Assembly: GCA_964035545.1 (NCBI GenBank) | Contig: OZ037766.1 | Span: forward strand, 4,505,722 to 4,569,721 | DNA length: 64,000 bases | Source: Bugula neritina | Taxonomy: Eukaryota; Bryozoa; Gymnolaemata; Cheilostomatida; Bugulidae | Direction: 5' to 3' | Shown: positions 12,741-25,600 of the stretch, piece after piece | How the letters are laid out: each line of letters begins with the position of its first letter | Position numbering within the stretch: position 1 is the first letter of the stretch | Made by a program: the position numbers and the translations under genes | Notes under the pieces: generated by a model | Databases searched by the model: none | Told to the model about the DNA's origin: nothing | What the model saw: the letters and a program-made list of their open reading frames with translations, nothing else

Positions 12741-12806
12741 ATTTTTTCCTAGTGGGCGTATGGTCTGACAGAATTTCAGTGGATAGATGAGCTGTCTGGT
12801 GCAAAC

Positions 12807-15800
12807 ATGGGAAATAACTGCTCTTCTCTGGAAAATATTGCAAAGAATGAGTATTTGTGTAGACTTTGCGGAAATGAATCAATCAATGAAAATGATCCAT
12901 TCTGGAACTCTCTACTCGCATTCTCATTGGTTGACTTAGATCTGGTTGCCGTTAGCTCTAGTAATTCTAAGCTCCTCGAAGACACTGTGATGCCTCTTTG
13001 TAAAAACATGTCGATAAACAATGTGAAAACAGGAAACTTTCATACTCAGGTCAACTATTTTATCCGCAGACTCGATGAGGTCATTACACATGAAGTTTCA
13101 GACTCGGAGAATTTGATAAACCCATTCACTTGGCAAGTTCTCAACTGTCTATTCATCATAAGAAATATTTGCAAGTACTTTGTGTGTAATCTATCTGAAG
13201 AGGTCATCATACAACAGTTTCTTAGGCCGGATGCTGGCAGCAGTGACTCTGGTCCAGATAATACTATCTCTAATTTCATTGGCTCTCTCACTAAGGGTCT
13301 CACTCAGTTGCCAGTTCATGAGACGACTATACTGCTGCATCTAGAAATGGTTAACACTTTACTCGCCATTCTCGGCATGGTTATGTACGACTCAGACTGT
13401 GCCACTAACAATGTGTTCTACATCGAGATCATGGAGGGAGAATCATCAAAATACGCTGTTCCACTGACCAAGTCTCTGCTCACCTCATATGCCATGTTTG
13501 ACAAGCTGCCTAGTTTCATCTACAAGACCGATGAAGCCAGCTCTCTCAGTTCTACTCTCTGGTCTGTCATGACTCTAGGAATGAGTGGCTCTGCTCGGTC
13601 AGAAGTGAAACATGTTAATCTCGGCTTGCAAAGTTTATTGCTGCTGTTGGTACTTTCAAATCATCCTTATACAGGGAACATGTACACAAAGACCCTTGCC
13701 ACGCTGATTGATGATGATAAACAACCTCTTGTAAAACCTGAGGTTGGTTTTTGCACCTTTTTTTAATATAGACAGCATTTTCTATCAACATTGTTGATAA
13801 TTTAGCAATGTGTTTATTTGAATGTTGTGATTTGATTGGAGGCTTTGTAATGATTTATACACTCCAGAGATGTAACTGAAAAACTTAGTTGTTGTATATC
13901 TATGAATTATTCACAAATGTTGAAAGTTACATGAAAGTCATTCTTGGCAACTATATATAAAAATGCTATCTTACTACATTAAAATATAACACATGTCTGC
14001 AGGTCATATATGCAAGGTGCTTGTTGTTTATATTATACATTGTGATATGGCACATGTCTGCAGGTCATATATGCAAGGTGCTTGTAGTTGTCTGTATTAT
14101 ACAGCTAATTTACGATGCCTTGTGTAAAGACCTTCATTCAGAACAAGCTAATCTCCTGCTATATAAGTTACTACATGAAAATGAAGTAATGAAAGCTTTT
14201 ATACTCTCAAGAACGGATATCGAAAAGATGATAGAGCCCCTACTCCTGGTTAGTTGTGATATTACTCTTAAAGAATTTGTGGAACATAGTCCACACAACT
14301 TTCTAATTTGCAGTCCGTATGTTTTAAGAGAACCAGTGGAAATTATACCTTGTGAATATAGCAGAAACTTATTAGCTTGCAATAACTCAAGAGAAGACAA
14401 TTTTACAGCCATATTTTTATTTTAAAACAAGAATTTACACACGACATTTCACCAGACTAGATGGTATTGGCTAGTTGGCGCTGCTTTAAAGTGTGAAAGC
14501 CTCCAAAACTTTAGGAGTTTAGGTGATGAGATTGCATCAGTGCATTTTGAAGCTCTGTGAAAACAGGGTTTTAGTATGAACAAGTATAATTATCTGACGC
14601 CATAATAAAATACTACATGGAACCTCAATAGCCCCTTATATTTATCAGTTTTGCTCTCTTTTGTGTCATTGCGCTAACTTGTATTTTAAAGCAGCTAAAT
14701 ATCTTTTATTTTCACTTGAACAGTAGCTTTTGACCACAATAGATATTACCGCACACATGCTGTAGGCTGCGTGTCTCTGTTGCTGTTAAACACTAAGCAT
14801 TTGTGTTTATGGAAATAATATTCCACACAACATGTTACAGATGGCACCGTATAAATTATAAAGTGTATTTACTAAACTATCAACACGATTAGATGGTTAT
14901 TTATAAACTGTAGTGTTGCAGGTTCTATACCAGCAGGATGCAGAGACTAACTCTAACCATATCTACTTAACGTTGATAACTCTGTTGATACTAACTGAGG
15001 ATGATGGCTTCAACAAAGACATGTTTAACACCAAACTGAACACCGTCAAGTGGTACAAAGAGAAATACATGACTGATGTCTCGTTAGGTACACTTTTAGT
15101 TAGATTTGAAGACTGCTATTTCCCTTAGTAATTGATATTTGCACTCTTTTATTGAGTCATATTTTTAAAATTAAAAGTTTCTAATATCTCAATTATAATT
15201 ATTAAAAAATTTAATCTTTAGTTATTTTTAACAATCAATTTTTTCTGCTTGATAAACCATAAACGGTTGTACTACATACATACATACAAGTAATGTTGAA
15301 AATTGTCTTTAAATTAATATCAGTAAGTTGCAATAAATGGTATTTGTATGATTGACAATGTTATGCAGGGGATATATTCATTCTGGTTGCTATAAAAGTG
15401 ATGCACTTCAACATGGCTCACACCAAAGACAAGTACCTCCACACCAACTGTCTAGCCATGCTGGCCAATATGTCCAGTAAATTCATCAACCTCAACCCTT
15501 ACGCCTGTCAGAAACTCTTCTCTTTCTACACCACGTTGGTTAAACGACACACCAAAACAGTTGAGAAAATACAATTAACCTCTCTAAAACAAGATGGTGA
15601 TAACGAGGGCTCGCAGGCATTGATCTCTCAGCTTACTGTGGTAGGTTGTTGAAGTTATCATAAACATTGCCAGCGTCTGTTACCAGCAACATAAAGCAGT
15701 GGCTTGTTAGGCTATTCCGTTAAAATGGTGGAAGTTTTACAGATTTTGAGAACTGCTGAGTTGTAAAAACATAGATGGGCTAGTGTGTACTATAAATGTT

Positions 15801-18145
15801 GCATAATGTTTTACATGTTCTCACCTCTCATTACATAATATAGCAATACTGCGTTGATTAGTTGATAATTATTAATTCATGTATAATATATCTAGTACTT
15901 TACTGGAATACGTGGCAGCAGCTAAAATATGTATGGCAAGAACACCTTCGGTTTTGTAAAACTTCAAGGCTTGAATCTTTTTTTTAACAATTTAAAAGAA
16001 AAAATAGTATATTTATTGATGCATGCTTTGGGCAATAGCTCAATATATACAGTAATTTAAACAATTTTCAGTTTAAACAAGCTGCTTCATCAATTATTTC
16101 CCATTTTAAAATATTTTTTCTCCCAAAATTGAAAAAGGTGTTACTAATATTGAAAAAATATTTTTACCTGTCTCTTCAATTTATCCTTCAACTACTTTGG
16201 AATGATAAAAGCTTTATATTACTAAAATTCTTAAAACTTTTGTTTTAATCTTTCATATGATTTTCATTCTATGATAGATATCTTAAGAAAAGTCCTACCT
16301 CATATCTCTACTATCTACTCTGCCCTATACAAAAACTGCATCGTATCCTGTGTTTACAGGACCTCCATGAAATCCAGGAGATGCTACGCATGGTATTCGA
16401 AGTTATCAACTCCTGTATAACCCACACTGTGCACTTGAATGTGCATCTAGTCCATGTCATGCTGTGTCACAGAGAGGAATTGGAGAAGTTTCGGGATCTG
16501 GAACAGTTTAAACATATTTTACAGGTTAGCATTCTGAAATGACTGTCGGATGTCGATTTTCTCTTTATATTAATTTGTATGTTTATATGTTGACTAATAA
16601 AAGTAATAGTCATAAAATTGCAGGTAGGTGCTAAAAGCTGAAGTTTGGTTAACTGAGTATTAGTATTTTAGTACCAGTGCTTTTGTTTACGCCAGTACAG
16701 CTACCTGTACGCTAATGTGAGCCACTCCTAGTGTTGTTCAACTGATGCTAGTGTGTATCAAGTTATATCTTTCTTCAGTCTGCATCACTATTGTAATGTA
16801 TATATGTCAAGTTTTCAAGTTTTTATCAAGTACTAGATGATACTGTACAAATTAGGTCATGTATAAAACAAGTGCAGTTATCATGAATGTACTCGCTGTG
16901 TAGAAGTCAATGAATACATTACAAACGTTCACACCAACATTAACTGGAGGTGATTGTAGATCGAGTTAAATTGAGGTTAAAGGTTTTCACACCTAATATT
17001 TCTTAGCTAGTAAAACACCGGCTTTCCATGTACCGATCTCAGACTCCAAAGATCGATCTCCGTCGATCTGAGCTGGTCGGTCTGTGGAGCTCGAACTCAG
17101 ATCGATCTCATGTCAATAAGACCATGGAAAGACGCCAGATCGATCTGAGAAGTAGAAAAAGACTGCGCGCTACAATGCTGTCTGCTAATAAAAATGATAA
17201 CTTGTTGATAATTACTAAGCAAAGTATTAAATAATTATGATAGCCACCTTTTCAGATGCCAAAACTTTGACTTTCAGTACAATGATTAAGAAAACTCAAT
17301 TATATGCAGTAGAAGGCAAAAAAATGGGAGAATTTAATTGAATTTAAATGACTATTAAAACTTAGTTTCATTAGCTATTTTCTTTGTAATTTTAAGCCCA
17401 ACAGTCCTGTAAGTTTATTAATAATCTGCAAGACAGCCATTAATTTTATATAAGCTGTCTAGCTAAAAAATTAAAATTAATTATTTTAAATTGGCCAAAT
17501 TACCATACCCTGAAAGCTTTGCTGCGTATATTTTATAGCTGGGATTAAATTTTAGACTACTACCATCTTGTTTTCAACAGTAGTAGCTTTAATCACTCAA
17601 ATAGGTGAACAAATTATACTTTTAAAGCATCCTTCACTTAAGAGGAGGCAACTTCGCGAGATCGATCTGACACTCTCATGGAAAAACAATCGATCTGAGC
17701 ACATTTCTCAGATCGATCTCAGCGAGATCGATCTGAGATCGGTACATGGAAAGCCCGTGAAATGGGATATGTCAACATTGTAATTCAAGCAAGTTCAGCT
17801 CAACTATTGTGTTCAATAAGCTGCCTTGCCAGGTGCCTCTGTGACCAACTGTGTGGTTATCATCTTTAATGGTTATCTTTGTAGAATATCCACATGCTAT
17901 TGGAGCAGTTTCACATCAAACTGGAGAAAGAGTTTGGTGAACAACCTCGATCTGTAGCCCAGGTTCTAGAAGTTATAGAGCAGGGACTGAAAACATTCAG
18001 AAAGAGCACTTTTCTCAAGTTCCCCGACTTAAAGTTTAAGTACGTCGAAGAAACAGACTCAAGTAGGTTTTTTGTACCCTATGTCTGGCAGATTGTGTGT
18101 CAGAAGTCTAATCTTCATTTTAGGCAGTCAAAATTTAATCTTTAG
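12807..18145 (+). CDS. DYM: dymeclin (complete, six coding exons)
   Basis: Exons 12807-13742, 14105-14248, 14922-15087, 15369-15640, 16360-16524 and 17885-18145 join with consistent phases (0, 0, 1, 0, 0) to a stop at 18145. The product has 647 residues, against 669 in human dymeclin. Conserved landmarks are KNEYLCRL..ESINENDPFWN near the N-terminus, HSEQANLLLYKLLHENE, LITLLILTEDDGFN, TKDKYLHTNCLAMLANMS, VFEVINSCIT and KFPDLKFKYVEE..FFVPYVW near the C-terminus. The MGxxxS start (MGNNCS) is an N-myristoylation signal, as in the human protein. Dymeclin is a peripheral, Golgi-associated protein that shuttles with the cytosol; human loss causes Dyggve-Melchior-Clausen dysplasia. The gene is convergent with the cadherin gene. 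Intron 5 holds a MITE ending 125 bp before exon 6. The C-terminus diverges from human after PYVW and is slightly shorter. Confidence 0.96.
13990..14104 (+). repeat. tandem duplication reaching the DYM exon 2 acceptor
   Basis: A segment beginning CACATGTCTGCAGGTCATAT occurs at 13990 and again at 14051 (offset 61 bp). The second copy ends in the functional acceptor TATTATACAG before exon 2. The first copy has TATTATACAT, which lacks the AG. Confidence 0.85.
17016..17759. mobile_element. non-autonomous DNA transposon (CMC-like MITE), copy 2
   Basis: A 744-bp copy of the element at 7245-8019, in the same orientation, with the same inverted ends and an AAA duplication (17013-17015 and 17760-17762). 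It differs from copy 1 by scattered substitutions and by loss of about 35 bp of GATC-rich sequence near the left end. It is in intron 5 of DYM, 125 bp upstream of exon 6. No transposase is encoded. Confidence 0.85.
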
Positions 18146-18234
18146 TCACAATATTTAACCTCTTTAACCTGCTAGTAGGGCATCAAACATGAGGGCTGAA
18201 CTCTGACACTGACACTGATTACTAGTATTATAGT

Positions 18235-18320
18235 ATTGACTGTTAGTACTGACTGTTAGTACCAACTGCCAGTACTGACTGTTAGTACAGACTGTTAGTA
18301 TTGGCTGTTGGTACAGACTA
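18235..18320. repeat. short tandem repeat, ACTGTTAGTA-type units
   Basis: About eight degenerate 10-bp units (ACTGTTAGTA, ACTGCCAGTA and the like) just downstream of the DYM stop, probably in its 3'UTR. Confidence 0.75.
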
Positions 18321-18475
18321 CTCGGTCGATGTGGAAACCTGCCCACTGTCTGAAGTCTGGAAAGGTTTAGTCTTAGATGTGAATCTGATGTTTAGTATAG
18401 TTTCTTAGGCTTAACAAGTCTTATATTTTCCTGTACATATAGCTTAGTTGGCGGAGTAGTCTCTCCTGATTTTCT

Positions 18476-18481
18476 AATAAA
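18476..18481 (+). terminator. candidate DYM polyadenylation signal
   Basis: AATAAA about 330 bp after the DYM stop codon. It is the first canonical hexamer downstream in the sense strand that I noticed; usage is unproven. Confidence 0.45.
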
Positions 18482-19562
18482 AGCATTTTTGACACAATTT
18501 GAAAGTGTTTACTCTGTGCCATATAGTAGTAGTTTCACCTGACTGAATACTAACCTAATTCTGTTATTAGCATTTTTATTTTTACTAAATCTTTTTGTGA
18601 AAGTTTAAATGCGTGTTCAGCTTCTTCTGTTCTCTCTAATTTAATGCGTATTTTCAGTTTTTCTACTAAAATAATAAATTATAGCATTTGATACCCAAAA
18701 AAATGATTTATTGTCCATTCTACTGCTGATATTGTAATGTTATCTCATTCTCCTTTCTGTTAACAAAAACAATTAGTAAAACTGTTAGTCTGTGGTTCTT
18801 ACTCTAATAGTCGGTTAATTTAGCCTTTTATTTGTTCTGCAACAGTTTTACAGGATTTTGATATAATATTATTTTCTGGCTGTAAATAAATACGACAAAA
18901 GTTTGGACTCACTCTTTGATGAAGCTTTATTAAATGTTGCTAAATCCAGTTAACAAATATGTTAATAGACGCAAAAATGGACAACTCTTCAAACTATTTG
19001 TTAGCACCAAGGTACTTGCTGTTAGCCCACATCCAAATATTACTCTATGGGAAGATGTAGGGCATTTACACAGTGATGTAGTCTTGAAAGTTAGAACCCA
19101 CCAATAGCATTGCAAAAGCTTCTACTACATTCCTCCCCTTGTATCTCACGGATTCCTTTCCTCAAGAGAGTCTATACCTAGGTCATGAAAAGGGCCTGAA
19201 CCCCCCCCCCACCTCTCTCCAATTAAAGTAATAAAATATTTTATCAGGTTCTCAGTAATCAATTTTATTGAACTGTACATTATTTTACAAAAAATCATTA
19301 AGAAACTTTATATATAAAGCAAAATAATCTATATAATACATACATACAATGTGGCAATAATTATATCAAATATGTTGTACAATAAATATTCATAGGTTTG
19401 CTATAATGGTAGTTCTCTACATAACTGACTAGTTTGGGGCAAAAATAGTTGATAAAATATTACTGATGGCTATAGTTGGCAAGAGCTTCTTCTTTACATA
19501 AATAAGAACAGGGATATAGTCATTAATCTTTTTACGTGTTTCTATATTGCACAGTGTGTAGG

Positions 19563-19568
19563 TTTATT
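19563..19568 (-). terminator. candidate cadherin polyadenylation signal
   Basis: AATAAA on the minus strand (TTTATT on plus), about 65 bp past the cadherin stop. A second one lies at 19268-19263. With the DYM signal this leaves about 1.1 kb between convergent 3' ends. Confidence 0.45.
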
Positions 19569-19633
19569 GATGAATCCAATACTTTACAATATAATATATA
19601 TTATATTGAAATGATAAATGCAAATATTTCATA

Positions 19634-22600
19634 TCACACTTCTGTTGTTTCCAATCCATTCGCTGTTCTTCTAGTTTCATAAATCTTTCCGTATACTGAG
19701 TCACTCATTATCAGTCTATTAAAATGGCCGTCTTCTTTATTTGTACTATTGCTGTTATCTGATTGGCTATCAACAAATTTAGAGTCATAGTTGAGTTTAT
19801 TATGGTGATCATTGAATGTCAGTTGTATAACGTCCTCTGTGATTGGTGGAGGTGGACTACAGTCTAAGTTATTGCCCCGAAGGTCTAATCTCCAATCGTT
19901 ACTTCCTGCACTGGAGCATGACCGTGTCTCAGCGCCATTTAGTGGGTCTATGGCGTTGTCATCATGGGAGTTGCTGCTCCTGTGACTTTCGCTGTAACGC
20001 AAAAAAAGTTTTCACATGAAGTGTTGGTCATAATAATTTGCAATGGTAAAAATTTGTCATGATATTACAAAATACAGGTAGAAAAAATATTTTAATTTGT
20101 TGGTTTACTTGTGATAGTGAAATATGCTAGACTTTTAAAAAATAAAAAAATTCAAAGTTGGCTGTGGAAAAGAAGTCACGTCACTAATTTTTCCACATTT
20201 AATGTGTATAATATAAGGATTGCTATGACATTGCTTTTGTGCAACCAATGAAAATGTTTCCTAATTATAATAGGTTACAAGTAATACACAAATGTACAAT
20301 GATATAATGCATTTCTTATAATTGTCATCACTTCACTTAGGAGCAGATAACATTTAGTAAACACTCCAATATATGCACTAAAATATACAAGAGTTGAAAG
20401 AAATAACAGATCTACAACATAAAAGCGTTACATTTCATCTAAACTGGGTGTTTTATGACAATCAAATAATTATAGTTAAGAACACGACTGCAAACTAACA
20501 CAACAAATGTAAAATAGAGAAGCAGAGAGAAGACTTGTAGCAAATTTGAAAGATTTTGTAATTTAATGCATTGGGTATATTGACAGGATCACACACAGTG
20601 TTAACATACATGTTGTAATACAGAGCAAACTTTTATACGGAGAGAAAAAATAGCAAAGTAACTGGAACTAGAAAGATGAAATTTTTCAATAACAGTTTTA
20701 GAAAGCTAGCTAAATGTAATACAAGTTTAAGAATGGAAAGTAGAACAAGCAGATAAGAGGTTTCTAACAAACTAGGGTAACAACTAGATAAAGCAAGATA
20801 ATGCACTAGCAATCATATTGATTGCTCTGTTAGAAAATTAGTACATTATGATGAAGTCCATAGCATTTCAGAGTACTTCTAATTATTATGCAAAGTTCAA
20901 TATTTTATATTGACTGACTCAAAAACTATAACTTAGATTTGATTTTAACCAAAACTTTTGTGAAATGTTTGTAATTTTTATTGATGGAGAATTAAAAGCA
21001 TGCCATCTTTTCGCGTTAATCAAAGTAAAGAGTTATCTACACATGCAGACAGAACAATATTACAACAGCAGAGAGAAGCTATGAAATAACGCATATGATA
21101 TATGCTCTCACCGTGACTGCCGATAAAACTTATGTCTACAGAGAAATATGAAGACATAGATGTGAAACAAATAAAACTTATAACCAAGCAATTTATATTA
21201 AACATATACTGTGAAATGCAATGCAATATCTCTCAAATCATATAAAATATATAATTGTGAAACACTAAATCAACTTCTGTAAAGGTGGTTCTATAAGCAG
21301 CTCCGAGTTGGGGGTGAATCAGTGCAGTAGTTTGGAGTTCTCAAGCTCATAATTGGGGGACCTAACTCCAAACTTGAGATCCTAAACTATTGCACTCAGC
21401 CACTCCCAATTTGCAGTTGCAATTCTTTAAAAAAGTTTTAAGTAGCTTGTATTTATTGACTAGGATTTAGTAACGGTGCTAATATTGTCAAAATTGGGAT
21501 AACTCCAAAGATGCAATTTAGTGTGCAAGGCATCACCGTGAGTGAACAATACAGTCTTACAGCATAGTGATCATTCATACAGTTAATAATTTGATTAATT
21601 AATTACATTGCAGTGGAATTAGACATTAAGCATCATGCAAAATTTAGTGGCAATGCATTGCAGCAAATTTACTAATTGCAAACTGCATATCTTCCATAAT
21701 GATTATGGTGAAAACACAAAATAGATTTGCCCTGCTTACATTTTCCAAAGCCATACTTGTGCTTTATACATATTTGTTAAGCGACGTATGGTGGTTATTG
21801 AACTACATTGACTTCAAATCTTACCATTCATTTCAAATTAGCATTTTGTAGTGCCTGTTGAAAGCCTAGATATGATTTTATAGCCATCTCCTAGACTATT
21901 GAATAATAATTATAGAGTTAATAATGCACTGTAATTTTTAAAAGTGCAAGATTGAAATTTTGGAGTTGTCTTACTTGAAACTAGAGAAAAGATATTTCTC
22001 ACCCTGATGGATAATAAATGTGTCCAACTTATATTATAGATGAGTATAGTTAGCTAGCAATAATTAGATTTTTGTGTATTCAGTATAGAAGTGCAATGTA
22101 CTAGAAAATATAAAATTAATAAATTATCTACATGCAGAAGCTGCAGTAAAACTCGTCTCAATCCATGAGTAAAATTTACCTGTCGAATGCTCCATTTGTT
22201 TTTGCCCAATCAAAATTATTCATGGATGCATCTTTATCCCAACCTTGATTTGCACTGTAAAATAATGTTATCTATTTTAAAATAATTAGCAAATAGCTAT
22301 AAAAGACATTTTGAAAATAAGTTTTGTAGCCTCAGCATAATTTCAGCTACATAACAGATATGCTGCATGCTGAGTCGAACAACAGGTTACACCAAGACAC
22401 AGTTCACCAGATGCAAGCACAAAGGCTAAATAAATTAAACAAATTTAGACACATTGCTATTACACATTCTTGCAGCAAGTTATTTAAAATCATAGAAAAT
22501 GTTAGCATGCATGTTTAAACTTAGCACTATTACAATATCTTCTATGGTATAATCAACTACTATATTCATAGCGATTTTGTTAGCACAGTTCTATATGTAT

Positions 22601-25600
22601 ACAAGAGAAGGGAGAAAGAATGAGGCACATATATAGCAGCTAGGAGTAGTTAATTGTGTTAGAGACAGGAGTGTAGTAACAGCAAGCTACCCAACAGCCA
22701 TAATACGTAAGGGGAAAACAAGAAGCTTGCAGCTTGTTGCCAGCATCACCTGAGAGAGAGACAGTTGGGGTCGTGAACTGCCTCGTGGTGCATATGATGT
22801 GCATATAACAAACTAGTTACAGATAATTTATCATCTAACGGGCTCCTGAAATCAATGGTAGCATGCATTTAATAGTCCAGTCACAACTGCGTGTACTTTC
22901 AATAAGATTTTACAGTTTTTTGATAAGAAATGCTCTAAGTTGAGCTAATAAAAGAGAAAATATTTTTGTAACCAGTAGTTGGTATGCAACACATAAAAAG
23001 AGCTTTCATTGAGCCAAGCAGAAACAATTCCATCAAACAGTTTTATTTTAAAACACATAAGCAAGGGATGGGCAGTTATTTCGTATGATGATTTTGAAGC
23101 AGAGGGTGTTTTTGGAAGAATATCATTTTAGGGAAAATATCTCAACAAAGCATTTAGCTTTACTTCACGAACTGTGATGAATACAAATTTGTTGCAGTAA
23201 TTTACAGTAAAATAGACAATGGGTGGAACTGCCTAAAACACTAAATTGCAGTTATTATAATGATAGTTGCTAAATGTCAAACATATCACACTCTTGTTGT
23301 TACAAACTTGACACACGCTCTAAACTAGCAGCCTGATGTTATCTCTACCCATAATGCCGTGTGTAGGTTAACTTATTACTAACCAGTGTGCTACACTGAC
23401 CCTATACAGTTCCTACACATGTTAAAGTAAGCAAACACTGGGAATTGGGTGGAAATTCAGCTTTGGTAACCTAGGCTACCGGGACAACAATAACATGCAC
23501 GGTGAAGCTTACACAAATATAGTTGAAGGTCAAACTTACACTGGAGTGGAGTTCTTAATAGAACCAGGTATGTTATTTATAGATGGAGGAATATCGGCTT
23601 GATCTAAAAAGGAAAGGTTTATACCTTAGGCTATGCATATGGTTCAAGTAAACTTGGTTTAAGTTCATCTATTACCAGTTTACTATGTGTAATAAAGTAT
23701 TTCATATATTGTAATACAGCGGAAATGAACACACTGAGCTAGAGTGGTTGTATTCAAGAGTGAAAAAGACCACAATTCCTAAACAGTTGTTAAAATTATT
23801 CAGCATAAAGCAAGCAAGAAATATGAACATAAATGTAACTAAGCAACAGTGCCTTTTTATGCAAGGTGTATTCAACAGCTAATAAGAAAAACTTAGTACA
23901 GATTTGCATTTGCTGTAGTCTGAAAAGAGGGTACATAAAGTTGCTAAAATTCAGTGTGCAGACTACAACATATATCCTAAACATTCAAGTGAGCAGAAAT
24001 TCAGCCCAACACCAATCAGCACTACAGCAAGCAGACGTTTACCTATCTCAAATCCTAAGGTGTGTGTATCTGAAACAAGAGTAAAACATGGTTAGTATAC
24101 AGTGCAATACTGACTCTGGCAGATGCAAGTGTGGCTTGAGGGTTATGTTAATAATAGTTTGTTTCTACAGCTTGTAAACCTTTTAGTAATGCAATGGTAA
24201 TGCATCAGTAATGTGCTAGTAATGCTGTAATGTAGTAGTAATGTGTTAATAATGTATGCGTGAGTGATGCACCAGTAATGTACTAGTAATGCACAAATAA
24301 TGTGCCAGTAATGCATGAGTAGTGTACTAGTAATGTCCTAGTAATGCGTTAGTAATGTGTTAGTGATGTACTAATAATAAAATAGTAATGCACTATTAAT
24401 GTGCTTATATCAAGATTTGGTAAACTTACCAAAGGCCATTGCATGAGCTGCCTTAAGCTTTCTTTGATATCTAAAAAAAGTAAATTTCTAAATTGAAATA
24501 TAATGACTTTTGACGTTGAGGCAATTAAGATGACTTACAATACTATGATTACATTACTAGCCTAGACTACTACTGTTATACCAACAAGCAGGTAAAACTG
24601 TAGTAACACAACAATTTACCTGCTTCTCATAACGTAGCACAGAATTAAAACTGTCAGCATAACAACGAGAAGTACTACAGCCACCACTATTGCTATAATA
24701 ATAACTCTGTTAGAGCTCTTTGCTTCCTCTTCGTCTGTAGAACTGGCATTAATCACCTGCAACAAATGGAACATGTGTCTTTCAACTTGGCTGATATTGT
24801 ACATCTCTGATGAAAAGTGAAAAATCCATTCAGATTATGAGGATGGATATTCAATGCATGGAAACATTGTCAATATAATGAGACCACAATCATAAGTTGA
24901 AACAACCGCAAATACATCCAGACAAGCATCCCGCACAGATCTATTGTCTGTAATACAGTATAGAAAACTTTGAAGACATTCCTGATTTCTAATAACTGAA
25001 TAATACCAAAACTAGTCTATTTTCATAAAAAAAAACATTGTAACAAATATTATGATTACTATAACTAAGTTACAATACTCATATGAAAAGACAAGCATGT
25101 CTCATACTCGCACACTCACATCATCTGTTCCAATGTAGCCATATTTGTAAAGACTGTCAGAAAGGTCAACGTTGTCCTGAACAAAGAGTTCAATGTCAGC
25201 AGAGGTGAGAAGATTGTCTGTATTGTTTGGCACGACAAATAGTTGCACTTTGGTATGGTAATTTTTTTCTGTGTTTGCTTCTAATTTTATGATGCCGACA
25301 TTCAAGCTGGCATGACTGCTAAATATTCTAAAAACAAAAAAATACTTTTGTACTTACGTGGGCTATATGTACATGATTTATTATGCACAAACTTAGCGGA
25401 ATATGTTTTTAATCAATGTTCCGTGTATTAAATTTAAGCTTTGATAAAAACAATAAATAACAATTAGTGGTTCTCAAATAAACTTTTCTTTGTATTCAGC
25501 AAACTCTAGTGGTTTTATAGCAAAAGTTAAAATTTTATCACAATATTTTAATCTGCATGAAACACACATTGATATTAACTAACTGAATAGTCCACATTGA

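Larger units (their letters stand above)
19634..25327 (-). other. cadherin exons 27-32: membrane-adjacent domain, TM helix and cytoplasmic tail
   Basis: Exon 25327-25120 carries most of the membrane-adjacent domain (KVQLFVVPNNTDN...ADIELFVQDN). Exon 24756-24620 carries an acidic linker and the TM helix (VIIIAIVVAVVLLVVMLTVL). Small exons 24470-24430 (41 nt), 23603-23540 (64 nt) and 22254-22180 (75 nt) give a basic juxtamembrane stretch (RYQRKLKAAHAM), a Pro-rich piece and an NQGWDKD segment. The last exon, 19991-19634, gives 119 residues rich in Ser, Asn and Asp with PPPP, ending TTEV then TGA. The small tail exons have lengths not divisible by three, so skipping any one would change the tail frame. 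Confidence 0.9.

Noticed and set aside
12658-13303. Minus-strand open frames overlapping DYM exon 1
   Set aside because: Antisense shadows of the dymeclin coding exon.
14063-14104. Alternative CTGCAG acceptor for DYM exon 2
   Set aside because: Reading from it in the required phase meets a stop (TAG) before the conserved dymeclin sequence.
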